The translations under genes and the position numbers were made by a program. A stretch of DNA of 64,000 nt from Verrucomicrobiota bacterium (lineage in GTDB: Bacteria; Verrucomicrobiota; Verrucomicrobiia; Limisphaerales; JACQFS01), in the NCBI GenBank assembly GCA_016199935.1, contig JACQFS010000170.1:1-64000 (forward strand), read 5' to 3'. Shown piece after piece: positions 17,628 through 25,541 of this stretch. Position 1 is the stretch's first letter. Each line of letters starts with the position of its first letter. The notes beneath the pieces are model-generated. The model searched no databases. It was not told the DNA's origin and was given only the letters and a program-made list of their open reading frames with translations.

Positions 17628-17877
17628 GCGGCTGTTATGCGCCGCGAGGAAAGCGGCGGCAAGTTTTTCTATTTCCATCCGCGGCCGGGCAGGCCGGCGA
17701 AAAATCGTAACACCCCCCGCCGTAAAGTTCCGCCCGTGAGGGCAGGGTGGTTCAACGGCGGGCGGGGGCGCGCAACGGCTGGGAAGAGCGCCACCGCCGC
17801 AGACGACGAACCCTCGTTCCAACAAGGGAACGACAGCGGGCGAGGGGTGTTAAATCCAAAAGCATTTCGGTGCCGGT

Positions 17878-18345
17878 TCAGAGGCGCCCCTGCGCGATGC
17901 CCAATTGGGTGTCGCGGTAGGTGCGCAAAAAAAGATTCGTCTCGGCGACCTGCTGCATGATGAGCGCGCCGAGGCTGTCAATGTCGTCCTTGTGGACGAC
18001 GGCGTTGACGCTGTGCTGGAGGGCGTGGAGCGTGTTGAGCGTCGCGAAATTTTCGCCGAGGAGGAAAATCACCGAGTGCCGGCGGCGGCTCATCGGCATC
18101 TGCTGGAGCGTGGTGAGCGCGCGGTTGTCAACCGGGAGATCGCAGAGAAACTTCTCCTCGATGATCACCAGTTCGTATTGGACGTGGACGTAGTTGTTGA
18201 GGAAGTCGTCGTGGTGCGCGGCCTCGTAGGGTTTGTAGCCGAGCGCCTTGAGGACGTCCTTGGCGACGCCGAGATACTCGGGCGAACTGAGGCCGAGCAG
18301 GGCGGGTTTGCCCTCGGCGCTGCCAAAATCAATTTCGATGGCCAT
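17878..18345 (-). CDS. Receiver-like hypothetical protein in the PilT cluster
   Basis: A 155-residue soluble protein. It has alternating strands and helices (PALLGLSSPEYLGVAKDVLKAL; YELVIIEEKF; HSVIFLLGENFATLN; HSVNAVVHKDD) resembling a degenerate receiver fold, but it lacks the usual acidic pocket and phosphoacceptor Asp. It starts 3 bases after the stop of the preceding PilT-type ATPase gene, so it is probably co-translated and linked to pilus retraction or its control. I do not recognise a named family. Confidence 0.65.
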   Translation of the reverse strand: MAIEIDFGSAEGKPALLGLSSPEYLGVAKDVLKALGYKPYEAAHHDDFLNNYVHVQYELVIIEEKFLCDLPVDNRALTTLQQMPMSRRRHSVIFLLGENFATLNTLHALQHSVNAVVHKDDIDSLGALIMQQVAETNLFLRTYRDTQLGIAQGRL

Positions 18346-18348
18346 GCG

Positions 18349-19602
18349 TCACTTGAGTTTGAGCGCGAAGCCCGGTTGGGGCGCGCGGCGTAGTCCAGGT
18401 TCGGCCGCGCCGCGCGGGGCGGGGGCGCCCTTCGCGGGGCCGCCGGCCGCGGGCAGCGACGAGAGGTTGAGTTTCACGAGGTCCTCGGCGGAGAGGCCCT
18501 GCTTCTTGCGGATCATGTCAATGCCGCGCGAGACGTGGCCGCGCTTGGTCGCGTAGCGCAATGCGATCTCCTCGCTGATGACGCCGGACTCGTAGGCTTC
18601 GAGGCACGAGTAATCAAACGTGCGCCAGCCGAAGGTGGTGCTCGCCTCGATGATCTCGTAAAAACTTTTCCCGTCGCTCTCGCCGTGGATGACGCTCTCG
18701 TTGACGCGGAGGTTGGTGCCCATGATTTCGAGCAACGGCATGCGCCCGCCGGATTGCTTGGGGACGAGCCGCTGGCTGATGACCCAGCGGAGCGTGTCGG
18801 CGAGCCGGTAGCGCACCTGTTCCTGCTCCTCGGGGTCGAACATGCCGAGGATGCGGTTGACCGTCTGGCCGGCGTCGATCGTGTGCAGCGTGCTGAAGAC
18901 GAGGTGGCCCGTCTCCGCGGCGGTGAGCGCGATCTCGACCGTGAGGCGGTCGCGCATTTCGCCCACGAGGATGATCTTCGGCGCCTGGCGCAGCGCGGCG
19001 CGCAGGCCGTTGGCGTAGGTGTCGAAGTCGTTGCCCATCTCGCGCTGGTTGAAGGTGGAGAGCACCGGCGTGTGGACGAACTCGACCGGGTCCTCGAGCG
19101 TGATGATGTGGCAGGCGCGCTTGTTGTTGATCTCGCCGAGCATGGCCGCGAGCGTCGTGGATTTGCCGCTGCCCGTGGCGCCGGTGAGGAGGACCAACCC
19201 GGTCTTTTCGTCCGTCGGTTTGGAGAGGACCGTCGGCAGGCCCAACTCGGCGAGGGTGGGGATGGCGGTGTTGAGCTTGCGCAGGACGATCGAGTAGTTG
19301 CCGCGCTGCGAGAAGATGTTCACGCGGAAACGCGCGCGGTCGCTGACGCCGTAGGAGCAATCGCACGAGCCGGTGCGCAGGAGGTCCTCGGTGAGGCGGC
19401 GGTTGCCGGCGATGATCTTCAGCGCGAGATGCTCGGTCTGGAAGGGCGTGAGCGCGCCGATGGGCGGGTCGGTGATGATGGGGACCAACTCGCCATAAAC
19501 CTCCACCTGCAACGGCCGGCCGGGGGTGAAGTTCAAGTCGGAGATGTCCGGATACGAATCCATCATCGCCGACAGGAAGTAATCAAGTTCGTTGATCCGC
19601 AT
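18349..19602 (-). CDS. PilT/PilU-type pilus retraction ATPase
   Basis: A 417-residue GspE/PilT family ATPase. Walker A is GATGSGKST (about 141-149), followed by the Asp box (ITLEDPVEFVH), Walker B region (ILVGEMRDRLTVEIALTAAETGH) and the His box (HLVFSTLHT). The C-terminal tail is Ala/Pro/Gly-rich. It powers type IV pilus retraction or related secretion from the inner membrane. It forms a row with a second PilT-like gene upstream and a receiver-like gene downstream. As it follows the more canonical PilT, a PilU-like role is plausible. Confidence 0.88.
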   Translation of the reverse strand: MRINELDYFLSAMMDSYPDISDLNFTPGRPLQVEVYGELVPIITDPPIGALTPFQTEHLALKIIAGNRRLTEDLLRTGSCDCSYGVSDRARFRVNIFSQRGNYSIVLRKLNTAIPTLAELGLPTVLSKPTDEKTGLVLLTGATGSGKSTTLAAMLGEINNKRACHIITLEDPVEFVHTPVLSTFNQREMGNDFDTYANGLRAALRQAPKIILVGEMRDRLTVEIALTAAETGHLVFSTLHTIDAGQTVNRILGMFDPEEQEQVRYRLADTLRWVISQRLVPKQSGGRMPLLEIMGTNLRVNESVIHGESDGKSFYEIIEASTTFGWRTFDYSCLEAYESGVISEEIALRYATKRGHVSRGIDMIRKKQGLSAEDLVKLNLSSLPAAGGPAKGAPAPRGAAEPGLRRAPQPGFALKLK

Positions 19603-19647
19603 GGATTGAAAGCGTCGTTGGCGCGCGCCGCCTGCTTCGCCGGGTTT

Positions 19648-20742
19648 TTACAACTCGTCGTCTTCGGGCGGGTGCGCGAGGAACATTTTGAATTTCTTCT
19701 TGTCGAGCGCCCGGTCGAACGCGTCCTCCGGCGAGATGCGCTTCATGCGCAGGTGCTCCATGATCGAGTCGTCGAACGGCTGGTTGCCCAGCTTCTTGCC
19801 CACCTGGATCATGCCCGGGATCTGGTGCGTCTTGCCCTCGCGGATGAGGTTGGCGACGGCGGTGTTGATGACGAGAATCTCCAGGCCGGCCACGCGGCCC
19901 TTCTTGTCGATGCGCTTGAAAAGATTCTGCGCGATGACGCCCTTGAGCGCCTCGGAGAGCGTCTGCCGGATCTTGTTCTGCTGGTCGGCGGGGAACACGT
20001 CGATGATGCGGTCCACCGTCTTGGCCGCGCTCGCCGTGTGCAGCGTGCCGAACACGAGATGGCCCGTCGCCGCGGCGGTGATGGCGAGTTCGATGGTTTC
20101 CAAGTCGCGCATTTCGCCGACCATGATGATGTCCGGGTCTTCGCGCAGGGAGCCGCGCAACGCCGAGGCGAAGGACTTGGTGTGGACGCCGACCTCGCGG
20201 TGGTTCACGAGGCAGTTCTTCGACTCATGCACGAACTCGATCGGGTCCTCGACGGTGATGATGTGGTCCTTCCGATTCTTGTTCGCGTAATCCACCATCG
20301 CCGCGAGCGTGGTGGATTTGCCGGAGCCGGTCGGGCCGGTGCAGACGACCAGGCCGCGGTGCAGCATGGCGAACTTCTTGAGCACCGGCGGCAGGGGCGC
20401 GTCGAACTTTTCGAAATCCTCGAAGGAGAGCACCTTCGTCGGAATCTGGCGGAACACCGAGCCGATGCCGTTTTTCTGGTTGAAGAAGTTCACGCGGAAG
20501 CGCGCGAGGTTCGGGATTTCGTAGCCGAAGTCCACGTCGCCGGTTTCCTCGAAGATTTTGATCTTATACTCCGGCGTGATTTCGTAGAGCATCGCCTTGA
20601 GCGAGTCGTGCTCGAGCGCGGGGTAGTCAATGCGCTGCATCTCGCCGTTGATGCGCAACAGCGGCGGGTTGCCCGAGGCCATGTGAAGGTCCGACGCCTT
20701 CTGCTCGAACATCAGATTGAAGAACGAATCAATTCTAGCCAT
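19648..20742 (-). CDS. pilT: Type IV pilus twitching motility ATPase PilT
   Basis: A 364-residue PilT with Walker A GPTGSGKS (about 136-143), Asp box ITVEDPIEFVH, Walker B region IIMVGEMRDLETIELAITAAATGHLVF and His box HLVFGTLHTASA. The N-terminal SDLHMASGNPPLLRINGEM is the typical PAS-like start. The PilT C-terminal AIRNLIREGKTHQI signature is seen as AVANLIREGKTHQIPGMIQ. It drives pilus disassembly at the inner membrane. First gene of a three-gene minus-strand group. No pilin or other pil genes are in the window. Confidence 0.92.
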   Translation of the reverse strand: MARIDSFFNLMFEQKASDLHMASGNPPLLRINGEMQRIDYPALEHDSLKAMLYEITPEYKIKIFEETGDVDFGYEIPNLARFRVNFFNQKNGIGSVFRQIPTKVLSFEDFEKFDAPLPPVLKKFAMLHRGLVVCTGPTGSGKSTTLAAMVDYANKNRKDHIITVEDPIEFVHESKNCLVNHREVGVHTKSFASALRGSLREDPDIIMVGEMRDLETIELAITAAATGHLVFGTLHTASAAKTVDRIIDVFPADQQNKIRQTLSEALKGVIAQNLFKRIDKKGRVAGLEILVINTAVANLIREGKTHQIPGMIQVGKKLGNQPFDDSIMEHLRMKRISPEDAFDRALDKKKFKMFLAHPPEDDEL

Positions 20743-20793
20743 AGGATTCGCAAAGTTGACTCACCCACGCCGGCGTGACCGGACCGTTGGCGA

Positions 20794-21948
20794 ATGCAGC
20801 CGTTGCACATGACCCTCCAAAAGCAAATCGCCCGCCAAGGCGCGATCCCCTTTGGGCACTTCATGGAGCTCGCCCTCTACTGTCCCGCTCTTGGATACTA
20901 CGAGCGTGACACTGCCTCGACCGGGACCGTCGGCCGCGCCGGCGATTTCTTCACCTCCGTCAGCGTCGGCAGCGCCTTCGGTGAACTGCTCGCCCACCGC
21001 TTCGCCACGTGGCTCCGCGAGGCCGACGGGAGCGCGGAGCCGTCGGCTGAAAAAGGTGGGCGCCTCACCCTCGTCGAGGCCGGCGCGCATGACGGCCGGC
21101 TCGCCGCCGATGTCCTTACCGAACTTCAGTCCGCCCACGCCGACCTTTTCGCGCGGCTGGAATACTGGATCGTCGAGCCGTCGGACGCGCGCCGCGTGTG
21201 GCAGCGCGAACGGCTCGCGCCCTTCGCCGGGCGAGTGCATTGGGCCGCCGGTTGGCCGGAACTGGCCGCGCGCGGCGTGCGTGGCGTCATCTTTTCCAAT
21301 GAACTGCTCGACGCCTTTCCCGCGCGGCGAATCGGCTGGGATGCGGCGCGCCGCGCGTGGTTCGAGTGGGGTGTCGCCACGCAGGACGGGCATTTCGTGT
21401 GGACCTGCCTGCCGCTGCGCGCGGGCGATGGCGACGCGTTTCCCTTCGCCGACTGCGGCCTGCCGCTCGACGCGCCGACGCGTGCCGCACTGCTCGACGT
21501 GCTGCCGGACGGCTACACCATCGAGGTGAATCCCCGCGCCGCCGCGTGGTGGCGCGAGGCCGCGCGGGCGCTGCGCGCCGGCGTGCTCGTGACGTTCGAC
21601 TACGGCCTGCCCGCGGCCGAGTGGTTCCGGCCCGAGCGCCCGCGCGGCACCCTGCGCGCCTACCGCGACCATCGCGCGAGCGACGACCTCCTCGCCGCGC
21701 CGGGCGAACAGGACCTCACCGGCCACGTGAACTTCACCACGCTCCAGCAGGCGGGCGAGGCCGAGGGCCTCCGCACGGTCGCCTTCGAGACGCAGGAAAA
21801 ATTCCTCGCCGACACGCTTGCCTCGCTCTCCGCCGCCGGCGCGCTGTCCCGCAACTGGACGGCTGCCCGCGCGCGCCAGTTGCAAACCTTGACACACCCG
21901 CAGCACCTCGGCCGCGCCTTCCGCGTCCTCGCCCAGTCCCGGCCGTGA
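20794..21948 (+). CDS. MidA/NDUFAF7-like SAM-dependent methyltransferase
   Basis: A protein of up to 384 residues; ATG 20809 (MTLQKQIARQ) is an alternative start. It carries the family N-terminus PFGHFMELALYCPALGYYER with GRAGDFFTSVSVGSAFGELLA, the motif I TLVEAGAHDGRLAADVL, IFSNELLDAFPARR, and LVTFDYGLPAAEWF. These are the hallmarks of the DUF185/NDUFAF7 (MidA) methyltransferases, which methylate arginine of a complex I subunit in mitochondria. The bacterial substrate is unknown. It is divergent from pilT. Confidence 0.88.
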   Translation: MQPLHMTLQKQIARQGAIPFGHFMELALYCPALGYYERDTASTGTVGRAGDFFTSVSVGSAFGELLAHRFATWLREADGSAEPSAEKGGRLTLVEAGAHDGRLAADVLTELQSAHADLFARLEYWIVEPSDARRVWQRERLAPFAGRVHWAAGWPELAARGVRGVIFSNELLDAFPARRIGWDAARRAWFEWGVATQDGHFVWTCLPLRAGDGDAFPFADCGLPLDAPTRAALLDVLPDGYTIEVNPRAAAWWREAARALRAGVLVTFDYGLPAAEWFRPERPRGTLRAYRDHRASDDLLAAPGEQDLTGHVNFTTLQQAGEAEGLRTVAFETQEKFLADTLASLSAAGALSRNWTAARARQLQTLTHPQHLGRAFRVLAQSRP

Positions 21949-22049
21949 CGGGCGTTCCCCGGAGCGCGGCCTTTAGGCCGCTTCATCGTTCGGACGCCCA
22001 CCGGCCGGTCGTTTCATCCCTGCCCGTCGAACGCTGAAGCGACCTGAAC

Positions 22050-22270
22050 CGGGACGATGCAGTTGGAAATGGGGAGCGCGGGCACCTCGCCCGCTGTTTC
22101 CGGGGAGCGCGGGCGCCCCGCCCGCTGTTTCCGGCGCCCTCGCCGGAAACTTCGGACGCCGCGAGCGTCCACCAAACCGTGACCGCTCCTCGCGCCCGGC
22201 CAACCGGCGAGGGCGCCGGTTGGCAACGCCCGGGGCGGGCGTGCTCCCCATTTCCTACTGCGTCGTTCCC
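22050..22270. mobile_element. Inverted-repeat element with internal 31-bp duplication
   Basis: Long imperfect inverted ends (around 22050-22080 and 22240-22270) share the exact core GGAAATGGGGAGC (22065-22077) with GCTCCCCATTTCC (22243-22255). Inside, a 31-base unit is tandemly duplicated (22071-22101 and 22102-22132), differing at a few bases. There is no gene. The rest of 21949-22342 contains only a short GC-rich leader before the FHA gene. Confidence 0.65.
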
Positions 22271-22342
22271 GCTAAAGGCCGCGCTCCGCGCCTTTCCCCT
22301 TCTCAATCCTGCTCATGGAACGCGCTTTGCTAATTAAGGGAG

Positions 22343-23329
22343 ATGAGTTCCGCGTTGGACCAACCCAGGACTGGGCGGGCCGTGAGCGGGTTCGTTCTCC
22401 TGATTACCTCAGAACGGGAGAATGGCCGCAAACTAACCGTCCGGCTTGCGCCCCCCATGATCGTGGGCCGCGCCCTCGAAGCGGACATCTCCCTCGCCGA
22501 TCATCTCACCTCCCGCCGCCATGCCCAGCTCAGCGTCCACGGCGACCAGGTCGTCATCGAGGACCTCGAATCCACCAACGGCACCTTCGTCAACAGCCAG
22601 AAAATCCGCCGTGCCGTCGTTCGTCCCGGTGACCGCATCCTCATCGGCGTCACCACCCTCGAACTTCAGACCCAGTCCCAGTCCATCACCCTCCCCTCCG
22701 GCCAGGCCGCGGCGCCCCGCGCCGGGGCCGCCCCCGCCCCCGTCCCCGGCAAGACCCTCGCCGTCACCACCATGGTGGACGCCGCCAAACTCATCAGCGG
22801 CTCCGTCAAGGAAATCCCCATCGCCGACCTCCTCCAGCTCCTCAACCACATGCGGAAAAGCGGCATCCTCATGATCCGCAACGCCAGCGACACCGGGAAA
22901 ATCTACCTGCGCGAGGGGCAGATCTGCGGTGCCACCATCAACGGCAGTTGCGCCGTCGAGCCGCGCCGCACCTTCTACCGCCTGCTCCGGTGGCAGAAGG
23001 GCTCCTTCGAGCTGCGCCCGGCCGAGGACGAGCCGTTGCGCGCCGACATTTCCGACGCCACCGATTCGCTGCTGCTCGAGGCCGCGTGGCAGCACGACGA
23101 ACTCATCCAGTTGGAATCGCAGCTCCCGCCCTTTGAATCCCTCCTCGCCCTGGCCAACCCGCTCCCCGGCCCCCTGCGCGACCTGACCCAGAGCGAGATG
23201 GACATCTGCCAGCTCGTGATGGAGCACCGCACCCTGCTGGGCGTGATTGACCACTTTCCCGGCACCGACTTCGAGGCCTACAAGGACCTCATCCGCCTCA
23301 TCCAGCGCAAATACGTGGTGGTGAGCTGA
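22343..23329 (+). CDS. FHA domain protein with DUF4388 (PATAN-like) domain
   Basis: A 328-residue cytoplasmic protein. The FHA domain (about 15-110) has MIVGRALEADISLADHLTSRRHAQL and LESTNGTFVNSQKI, the classic phosphothreonine-binding loops. An Ala/Pro linker leads to a DUF4388/PATAN-like domain (about 150-260: SGSVKEIPIADLLQLLNHMRKSGILMIR, IYLREGQICGATI, YRLLRWQKGSFEL). A C-terminal helical part ends in LIQRKYVVVS. DUF4388 also occurs in the receiver protein at 58983, so both may act in the same type of signalling, possibly linked to gliding or pili. Partner kinase not visible. Confidence 0.85.
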   Translation: MSSALDQPRTGRAVSGFVLLITSERENGRKLTVRLAPPMIVGRALEADISLADHLTSRRHAQLSVHGDQVVIEDLESTNGTFVNSQKIRRAVVRPGDRILIGVTTLELQTQSQSITLPSGQAAAPRAGAAPAPVPGKTLAVTTMVDAAKLISGSVKEIPIADLLQLLNHMRKSGILMIRNASDTGKIYLREGQICGATINGSCAVEPRRTFYRLLRWQKGSFELRPAEDEPLRADISDATDSLLLEAAWQHDELIQLESQLPPFESLLALANPLPGPLRDLTQSEMDICQLVMEHRTLLGVIDHFPGTDFEAYKDLIRLIQRKYVVVS

Positions 23330-23420
23330 GGCGTGCGGGCGGGGCGGACGGGGAAAAGGGGCGGCGGGCTTCCGTAAAACTCGAACGCGGTTTTGCTTCG
23401 GGGAAAAGTTTCCTGCTCGC

Positions 23421-23476
23421 GCTAACGATCCAAGCTGAGCGGCCGCGGAGCCGTTCGCGGCAGCGCATGGTCAGGG
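23421..23476. other. attC-like site 1 (integron cassette type), degenerate
   Basis: The left half CTAACGATCCAAGCTGAGCG and the right half GCAGCGCATGGTCAGG closely match those of attC-like site 2 (24106-24200). The outer boxes GCTAAC and GTCAGGG are less perfect. It lies at the 3' end of the toxin gene, overlapping its stop, as attC does in a cassette. Confidence 0.55.
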
Positions 23477-23830
23477 GACGGTTCGTTCACCAGCGGCTTC
23501 CTGAAGGTAGCTGGCTAGACGACGCAGCAAACGGGTGTGCCGCTCGGATGAGATGGAGCCGATGTCGCCCAAGAATTCATCGGCAGGTAACAGCGCGAGA
23601 AAACCCAGGCGGATGAGTGATGTGCTCGTCAAGCCGCTCGACGGAAAATCGGAGTCGGTCGGAGAAATAATCTCGTCGAAGTCGGCGACTTGGTGACGCA
23701 ACTGGCGGCTGATGCCGCAAATGAGCAGGTCGCCAAACGGACGCATCACCCGCAAAACGATTGCCGGTCGGTTCTTGGTCTTGCCGTCGGCCTGCTCGAA
23801 CGCGGTGAGCACTACATCGCCCTCTTTCAT
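23471..23830 (-). CDS. MazF/PemK-like toxin
   Basis: A 119-residue protein starting MKEGDVVLTAFEQADGKTKN then RPAIVLRVM, with LICGISRQLRHQV, LTSTSLIRLGFLALLPADEF and ERHTRLLRRLASYL. This follows the PemK/MazF endoribonuclease fold: the KxRPAIVL strand and the S/T-x-I-R-L segment. Its ATG overlaps the antitoxin stop by ATGA. A longer in-frame extension to 24157 covers the antitoxin gene and is not used. It lies between two attC-like sites, which suggests an integron-type cassette. Toxicity is inferred from the family. Confidence 0.75.
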   Translation of the reverse strand: MKEGDVVLTAFEQADGKTKNRPAIVLRVMRPFGDLLICGISRQLRHQVADFDEIISPTDSDFPSSGLTSTSLIRLGFLALLPADEFLGDIGSISSERHTRLLRRLASYLQEAAGERTVP

Positions 23831-24057
23831 TTGGCGGCGGGCGTCCGCACCAGGCTCGCCGGATAATCTGGCTCGTCGTCCGAATACGCGCGCGCCAGAC
23901 CCGCTTTGGAGAGCGCATACCACTGCTGCCGCTCGGCGTCGGACAAGGTCTCGGGCAGAATCGTTACGAGCAGCCGGGCGTCGGCAGGTAGCACGAACGG
24001 CTCGTCGAGTTGGATGTGGTCGCCGTTGACGTGGGCGGTAAGAGTGACGGCCTTCAT
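23827..24057 (-). CDS. Putative antitoxin partner of MazF-like toxin
   Basis: A 76-residue protein starting MKAVTLTAHVNGDHIQLDEP, then FVLPADARLLVTILPE, followed by an acidic helical tail. The N-terminal AHVNGDHIQLDEPFVLPADARLLVTIL resembles small antitoxin-like beta proteins (DUF2281/AbrB-like style) that precede PemK-type toxins. ATG 24057 is chosen over 24093 because the protein-like sequence begins there. It overlaps the toxin gene by four bases, the usual order for a toxin-antitoxin operon. Confidence 0.7.
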   Translation of the reverse strand: MKAVTLTAHVNGDHIQLDEPFVLPADARLLVTILPETLSDAERQQWYALSKAGLARAYSDDEPDYPASLVRTPAAK

Positions 24058-24105
24058 GGGGGGCACTGTATTCGGTGGGCTCGTCGCGGGCAAGCACGTA
24101 AAGTC

Positions 24106-24200
24106 GGCCTAACGACCCAAGCTCAGCGACCCGGCACACGGGACGCAACGATTGCAACCGCGACGCTCCCGCCGGGTTCGCTGCAGCGCATGGTTAGGCC
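24106..24200. other. attC-like site 2 (integron cassette recombination site)
   Basis: Outer boxes GGCCTAAC (24106-24113) and GTTAGGCC (24193-24200) are perfect inverted repeats. The inner arms AGCTCAGCGACCCGGC and GCCGGGTTCGCTGCAGC pair except for two unpaired bases in the right arm, which are the extrahelical bases expected of attC. Length 95 bp with a variable centre. It follows the 3' end of the 56-residue minus-strand gene. No integrase gene is present in the window. Confidence 0.75.
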
Positions 24201-24217
24201 ACGGTGTCGTCATAATC

Positions 24218-24388
24218 TCATCTCCCGTCTGAGCGCAATGCGATGAGCATCCCAATGGCAGATGCCAGCATCACAACTGCATAAACTGTCTGCTTCACAG
24301 AAAACTGAAGGTAGATAAGCCCCCAAATCTTCAGGACACCGAGAAGCCCGAACACTATCACGCCGAAGATCAAGAGTGCCTTCTTCAT
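24218..24388 (-). CDS. Small two-helix membrane protein (putative cassette gene)
   Basis: A 56-residue protein starting MKKALLIFGVIVFGLLGVLK, with a second hydrophobic stretch TVYAVVMLASAIGMLIAL and an SDGR end. Two transmembrane helices are predicted by eye. It begins at ATG 24388; the longer frame to 24820 has no gene-like sequence before that. Its stop is followed within about 20 bases by an attC-like site, so it looks like the gene of an integron-type cassette. Function unknown. Confidence 0.6.
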   Translation of the reverse strand: MKKALLIFGVIVFGLLGVLKIWGLIYLQFSVKQTVYAVVMLASAIGMLIALRSDGR

Positions 24389-24849
24389 GTCAAAGCGGGT
24401 CGAGTGGTCTAACAGGTATTCGACCGCATTTTGCAGTCTAGCAAAGTGGGGGCTGGGGCGGTCATGCCGGCAGTTTATTGACGAAACAGGCCGTGTCGAG
24501 CAGGATTCCCGCTTCCCGGCATGACTCAGGGCGAAAATATTGAACCGACAAAAACCGCACCGTTTGAACGGATGATTCCGAATCCGAAGGCGCGCTTGCA
24601 GGATCAGTTGCACGCCGCAGGCAGGTAGGGACTCAGCCGCCGGCTGGTCCCCGTCGCCGAGCGCAGCGTCAGGCGACGGAATCCCCGGGCTCGCGGTCGC
24701 GCCCCCGGCCTCCGTTCCGCCCGCTGCACGCGGCCGGGGACCACCCGGCGGGTCGTCCTTACCTGCCCGTTCCCTCGCCGAAAAGTGTCCCAACGGGACA
24801 TTCTGTCGTAAATCCCTCATTGCAAGCGGCTTAACATGTTAATCACGCG

Positions 24850-25122
24850 CCTTTTCCCTCCTCGGAAGCGTCGTTTCCCTCCTCGGGAACGACGTTCCCG
24901 TCCACGGAGACCACGTTTCCGACCACGGGAACGACGTTTCCGAGGAGGAATGCGTCGTTTCCACGCCGGGAGTCGGCGGCTCCTTGGAGGGGCGCGCCGC
25001 TTCCCTGCGGAGCAGCGAGGCGTCCCTGCATGGAAACCGGGCTTGTCTGCGGGGTGGTCGCGTCACCTTGGAGGGAAGAGGCGCGACTGCGGAGGGTGAC
25101 GCAGCGTTCGTGGTGGGAGGCT
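24850..25122. repeat. 21-bp-period degenerate array 2 (13 units)
   Basis: Thirteen 21-base units run in exact register from 24850 to 25122. The early units are well kept (for example TCGTTTCCCTCCTC plus GGGAACG, and ACGTTTCCGACCAC plus GGGAACG) and the later ones drift. Many units have inverted ends, CGTTTCC with GGGAACG, similar to array 3 (GTTTCC with GGAAAC). The plus frame reads heptads such as RERRSRP, RRPRFRP, RERRFRG and GARRFPA; a minus frame (25156 to 24839) is also open. It lies upstream of the FnIII and collagen-like genes. The rest of 24389-24849 holds no gene I can support. Confidence 0.8.
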
Positions 25123-25174
25123 CCGGCTTGCTGTCCTCAGCGAGTCGCAAAACCATCTTCCGCGTTTGGTCGGC

Positions 25175-25312
25175 CCGCCCTCACCCCGGCCCTCTCCCGG
25201 GGGGAGAGGGAGAATCGTTCCGCAGCCGTGGAGGTTCCGAACGCGTCCGGCCTTCGCCGAAGCTGAGTGCGTTTCCCCCTCTCCCGCCGGGAGAGGGCAG
25301 GGGTGAGGGCGG
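25175..25312. repeat. Large palindromic intergenic repeat
   Basis: Outer arms CCGCCCTCACCCC (25175-25187) and GGGGTGAGGGCGG (25300-25312) are perfect inverted repeats. Each side carries its own smaller hairpin of CCCTCTCCC/GGGAGAGGG type. This is a common dispersed palindrome type in GC-rich environmental genomes. No gene is seen between 25123 and 25541 beyond this. Confidence 0.7.
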
Positions 25313-25541
25313 AATTACCAAGGGCGTCCGGTCTGGTCGGGGTGCGCTGAGGACGGTGCCCCCTGCCTTCCCGCCCTGCACCCGGCCGGGCCGCGCGGCG
25401 CGCGGTGAACAACCTGTGAATACTTTCCAATAACTTTGCGTTGGCTTTTTTCCAGGCTTCGGGGAAAACGCTCCCGTTCACCGCACCCACAGGAGGAGCA
25501 GTGCATTCATCCCCAAACCAGCAACCAGTCCGGCCACGGCC

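Noticed and set aside
18535-20778. A 747-codon plus-strand open frame
   Set aside because: Antisense to both PilT-type genes with shadow composition (repeated RVQRAE and HLALV strings).
23831-24157. Toxin gene extended upstream to 24157
   Set aside because: The extension covers the antitoxin gene in another frame; ATG 23830 overlapping the antitoxin stop is the better start.
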